Assembly (NCBI RefSeq): GCF_041270065.1
Contig: NZ_CP065958.1
Coordinates: 744,001 to 808,000 of the forward strand
Direction: 5' to 3'
DNA: 64,000 nt
Source of the DNA: Streptomyces fradiae
GTDB taxonomy: Bacteria > Actinomycetota > Actinomycetes > Streptomycetales > Streptomycetaceae
Positions within the stretch are counted from its first letter, which is position 1. The number at the start of each line of letters is the position of its first letter. A program made the translations under genes and the position numbers. The notes beneath the pieces are model-generated. The model was not told the origin of the DNA. It made no database searches and was given only the letters and a program-made list of their open reading frames with translations. Shown here piece after piece: positions 63,515 to 64,000 of the stretch.

Positions 63515-63660
63515 GGAGACGGAACCTGTCGTACTCGGGCACACCGCTACGGCGGCGGGCAGGCGGCGGCGCGGGGCGTCATGGACTCGCGCACGCTTCT
63601 CGCCTGCGACAATCGGGACTTCGCCGGGGGCGGCTTCGATCCCGGCGCGACATGCAACTC

Positions 63661-63678
63661 TACCCTAACGTTAGGGTA
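63661..63678. promoter_or_regulatory. MerR-type operator TACCCTAACGTTAGGGTA
   Basis: This is a perfect 18-bp palindrome (20 bp with flanking C/G), 51 bp upstream of the MerR ATG. CCCTAACGTTAGGG-like dyads are typical of MerR-family sites lying in long promoter spacers. It probably controls the MerR gene and perhaps the divergent SulP gene. Confidence 0.8.
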
Positions 63679-63729
63679 GGGATGGGCGGGCGCCCGCTCG
63701 GGCCCGGCCCCGCGATCACGGGAAGGGCC

Positions 63730-64000
63730 ATGGGGAGCACGGGCGTGGACGGCAAGCACATGCAGATCGGCGAGGTGGCCACGCGGACCGAGCTGTCCCT
63801 GCGCACGATCCGGCATTACGAGGAGGCCGGCCTGGTCGTGCCGTCCGCCCGCTCCCAGGGAGGCTTCCGCCTCTACACCGAGCGGGACGTCGAACGGCTC
63901 ATGGTCATCCGCCGCATGAAGCCGCTCGGCTTCACCCTGGAGCAGATGCGCGACCTGCTCGACGCCACCGACCGGCTGGACGGCGAGCACCTGTCGGCGG
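63730..64000 (+). CDS. MerR-family transcriptional regulator, 3'-truncated by window edge
   Basis: The frame is open to the window end, giving 90 residues. The winged helix-turn-helix is complete: MQIGEVATRTELSLRTIRHY, EEAGLVVPSARS, GGFRLYTERDVERL. It continues with VIRRMKPLGFTLEQMRDLLD, the start of the dimerisation helix. ATG 63730 follows GGAAGGG; the internal ATG at 63760 is an alternative. The effector domain is outside the window. The dyad at 63661 is its likely operator, and the SulP gene is its likely partner. Confidence 0.92.
   Translation, partial: MGSTGVDGKHMQIGEVATRTELSLRTIRHYEEAGLVVPSARSQGGFRLYTERDVERLMVIRRMKPLGFTLEQMRDLLDATDRLDGEHLSA

Overview
The window is a high-GC actinobacterial chromosome segment and looks like Streptomyces. 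The evidence is very strong G/C third-position bias, many GTG/TTG starts, ATGA/GTGA/TGATG overlaps between genes, and typical Streptomyces families (ABC-F, LacI, RpiR, DUF4239, secreted GH6 and sialidase). No rRNA, tRNA, insertion sequence, phage or CRISPR array was seen. Both ends cut genes: a flavin monooxygenase at base 1 and a MerR regulator at base 64000.

Bases 1-9.9 kb hold metabolism and signalling. A flavin hydroxylase and a P450 are translationally coupled. A large APC-type permease carries a single-base frameshift, and an SGNH hydrolase gene may be leaderless. A DUF308 membrane protein is divergent from a NarL-type two-component pair, with two palindromic operators between them. An ABC-F ATPase follows, preceded by an eight-residue leader peptide (MGSYYFFR) and GC-rich hairpins, the layout of antibiotic-responsive attenuation.

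Bases 9.9-20.6 kb look like a peptide or amino-compound uptake and use region. A five-gene oligopeptide ABC operon is divergent from its LacI-type regulator across a perfect 18-bp operator. Next come a YtcJ-like amidohydrolase, a TetR regulator and a DAO-type oxidoreductase. Bases 20.7-24.4 kb encode three secreted hydrolases: a sialidase, an M36-like metallopeptidase and a GH6 cellulase.

Bases 24.5-50.9 kb are a Wzx/Wzy-type surface polysaccharide cluster. It has a priming phosphoglycosyl transferase, four GT2 glycosyltransferases, a GT26 transferase, an O-unit flippase, two Wzz-like proteins, a Wzz-Wzy fusion, a methyltransferase, a beta-helix protein and a large secreted DUF4082 protein. 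The sugar genes resemble the Wbp and Wec pathways for diacetamido-uronic acids: a 6-dehydrogenase, a Gfo/Idh 3-dehydrogenase, DegT aminotransferases, a hexapeptide N-acetyltransferase and a 2-epimerase. wecB-, wecC- and wecG-like genes are contiguous. One gene fuses an SDR epimerase/dehydratase to a DegT aminotransferase and sits beside a PglD/NeuD-type acyltransferase, suggesting a second amino sugar.

Bases 51-64 kb hold an MFS exporter coupled to a beta-propeller-like protein, an internally duplicated lipoprotein, a GntR/HutD pair, a second lipoprotein, a cold-shock protein and DEAD-box helicase pair separated by a terminator-like hairpin, an RpiR regulator with a strong terminator and an AT-rich palindrome beyond it, a DUF4239 protein, and a SulP transporter divergent from a MerR gene with a perfect 18-bp dyad.
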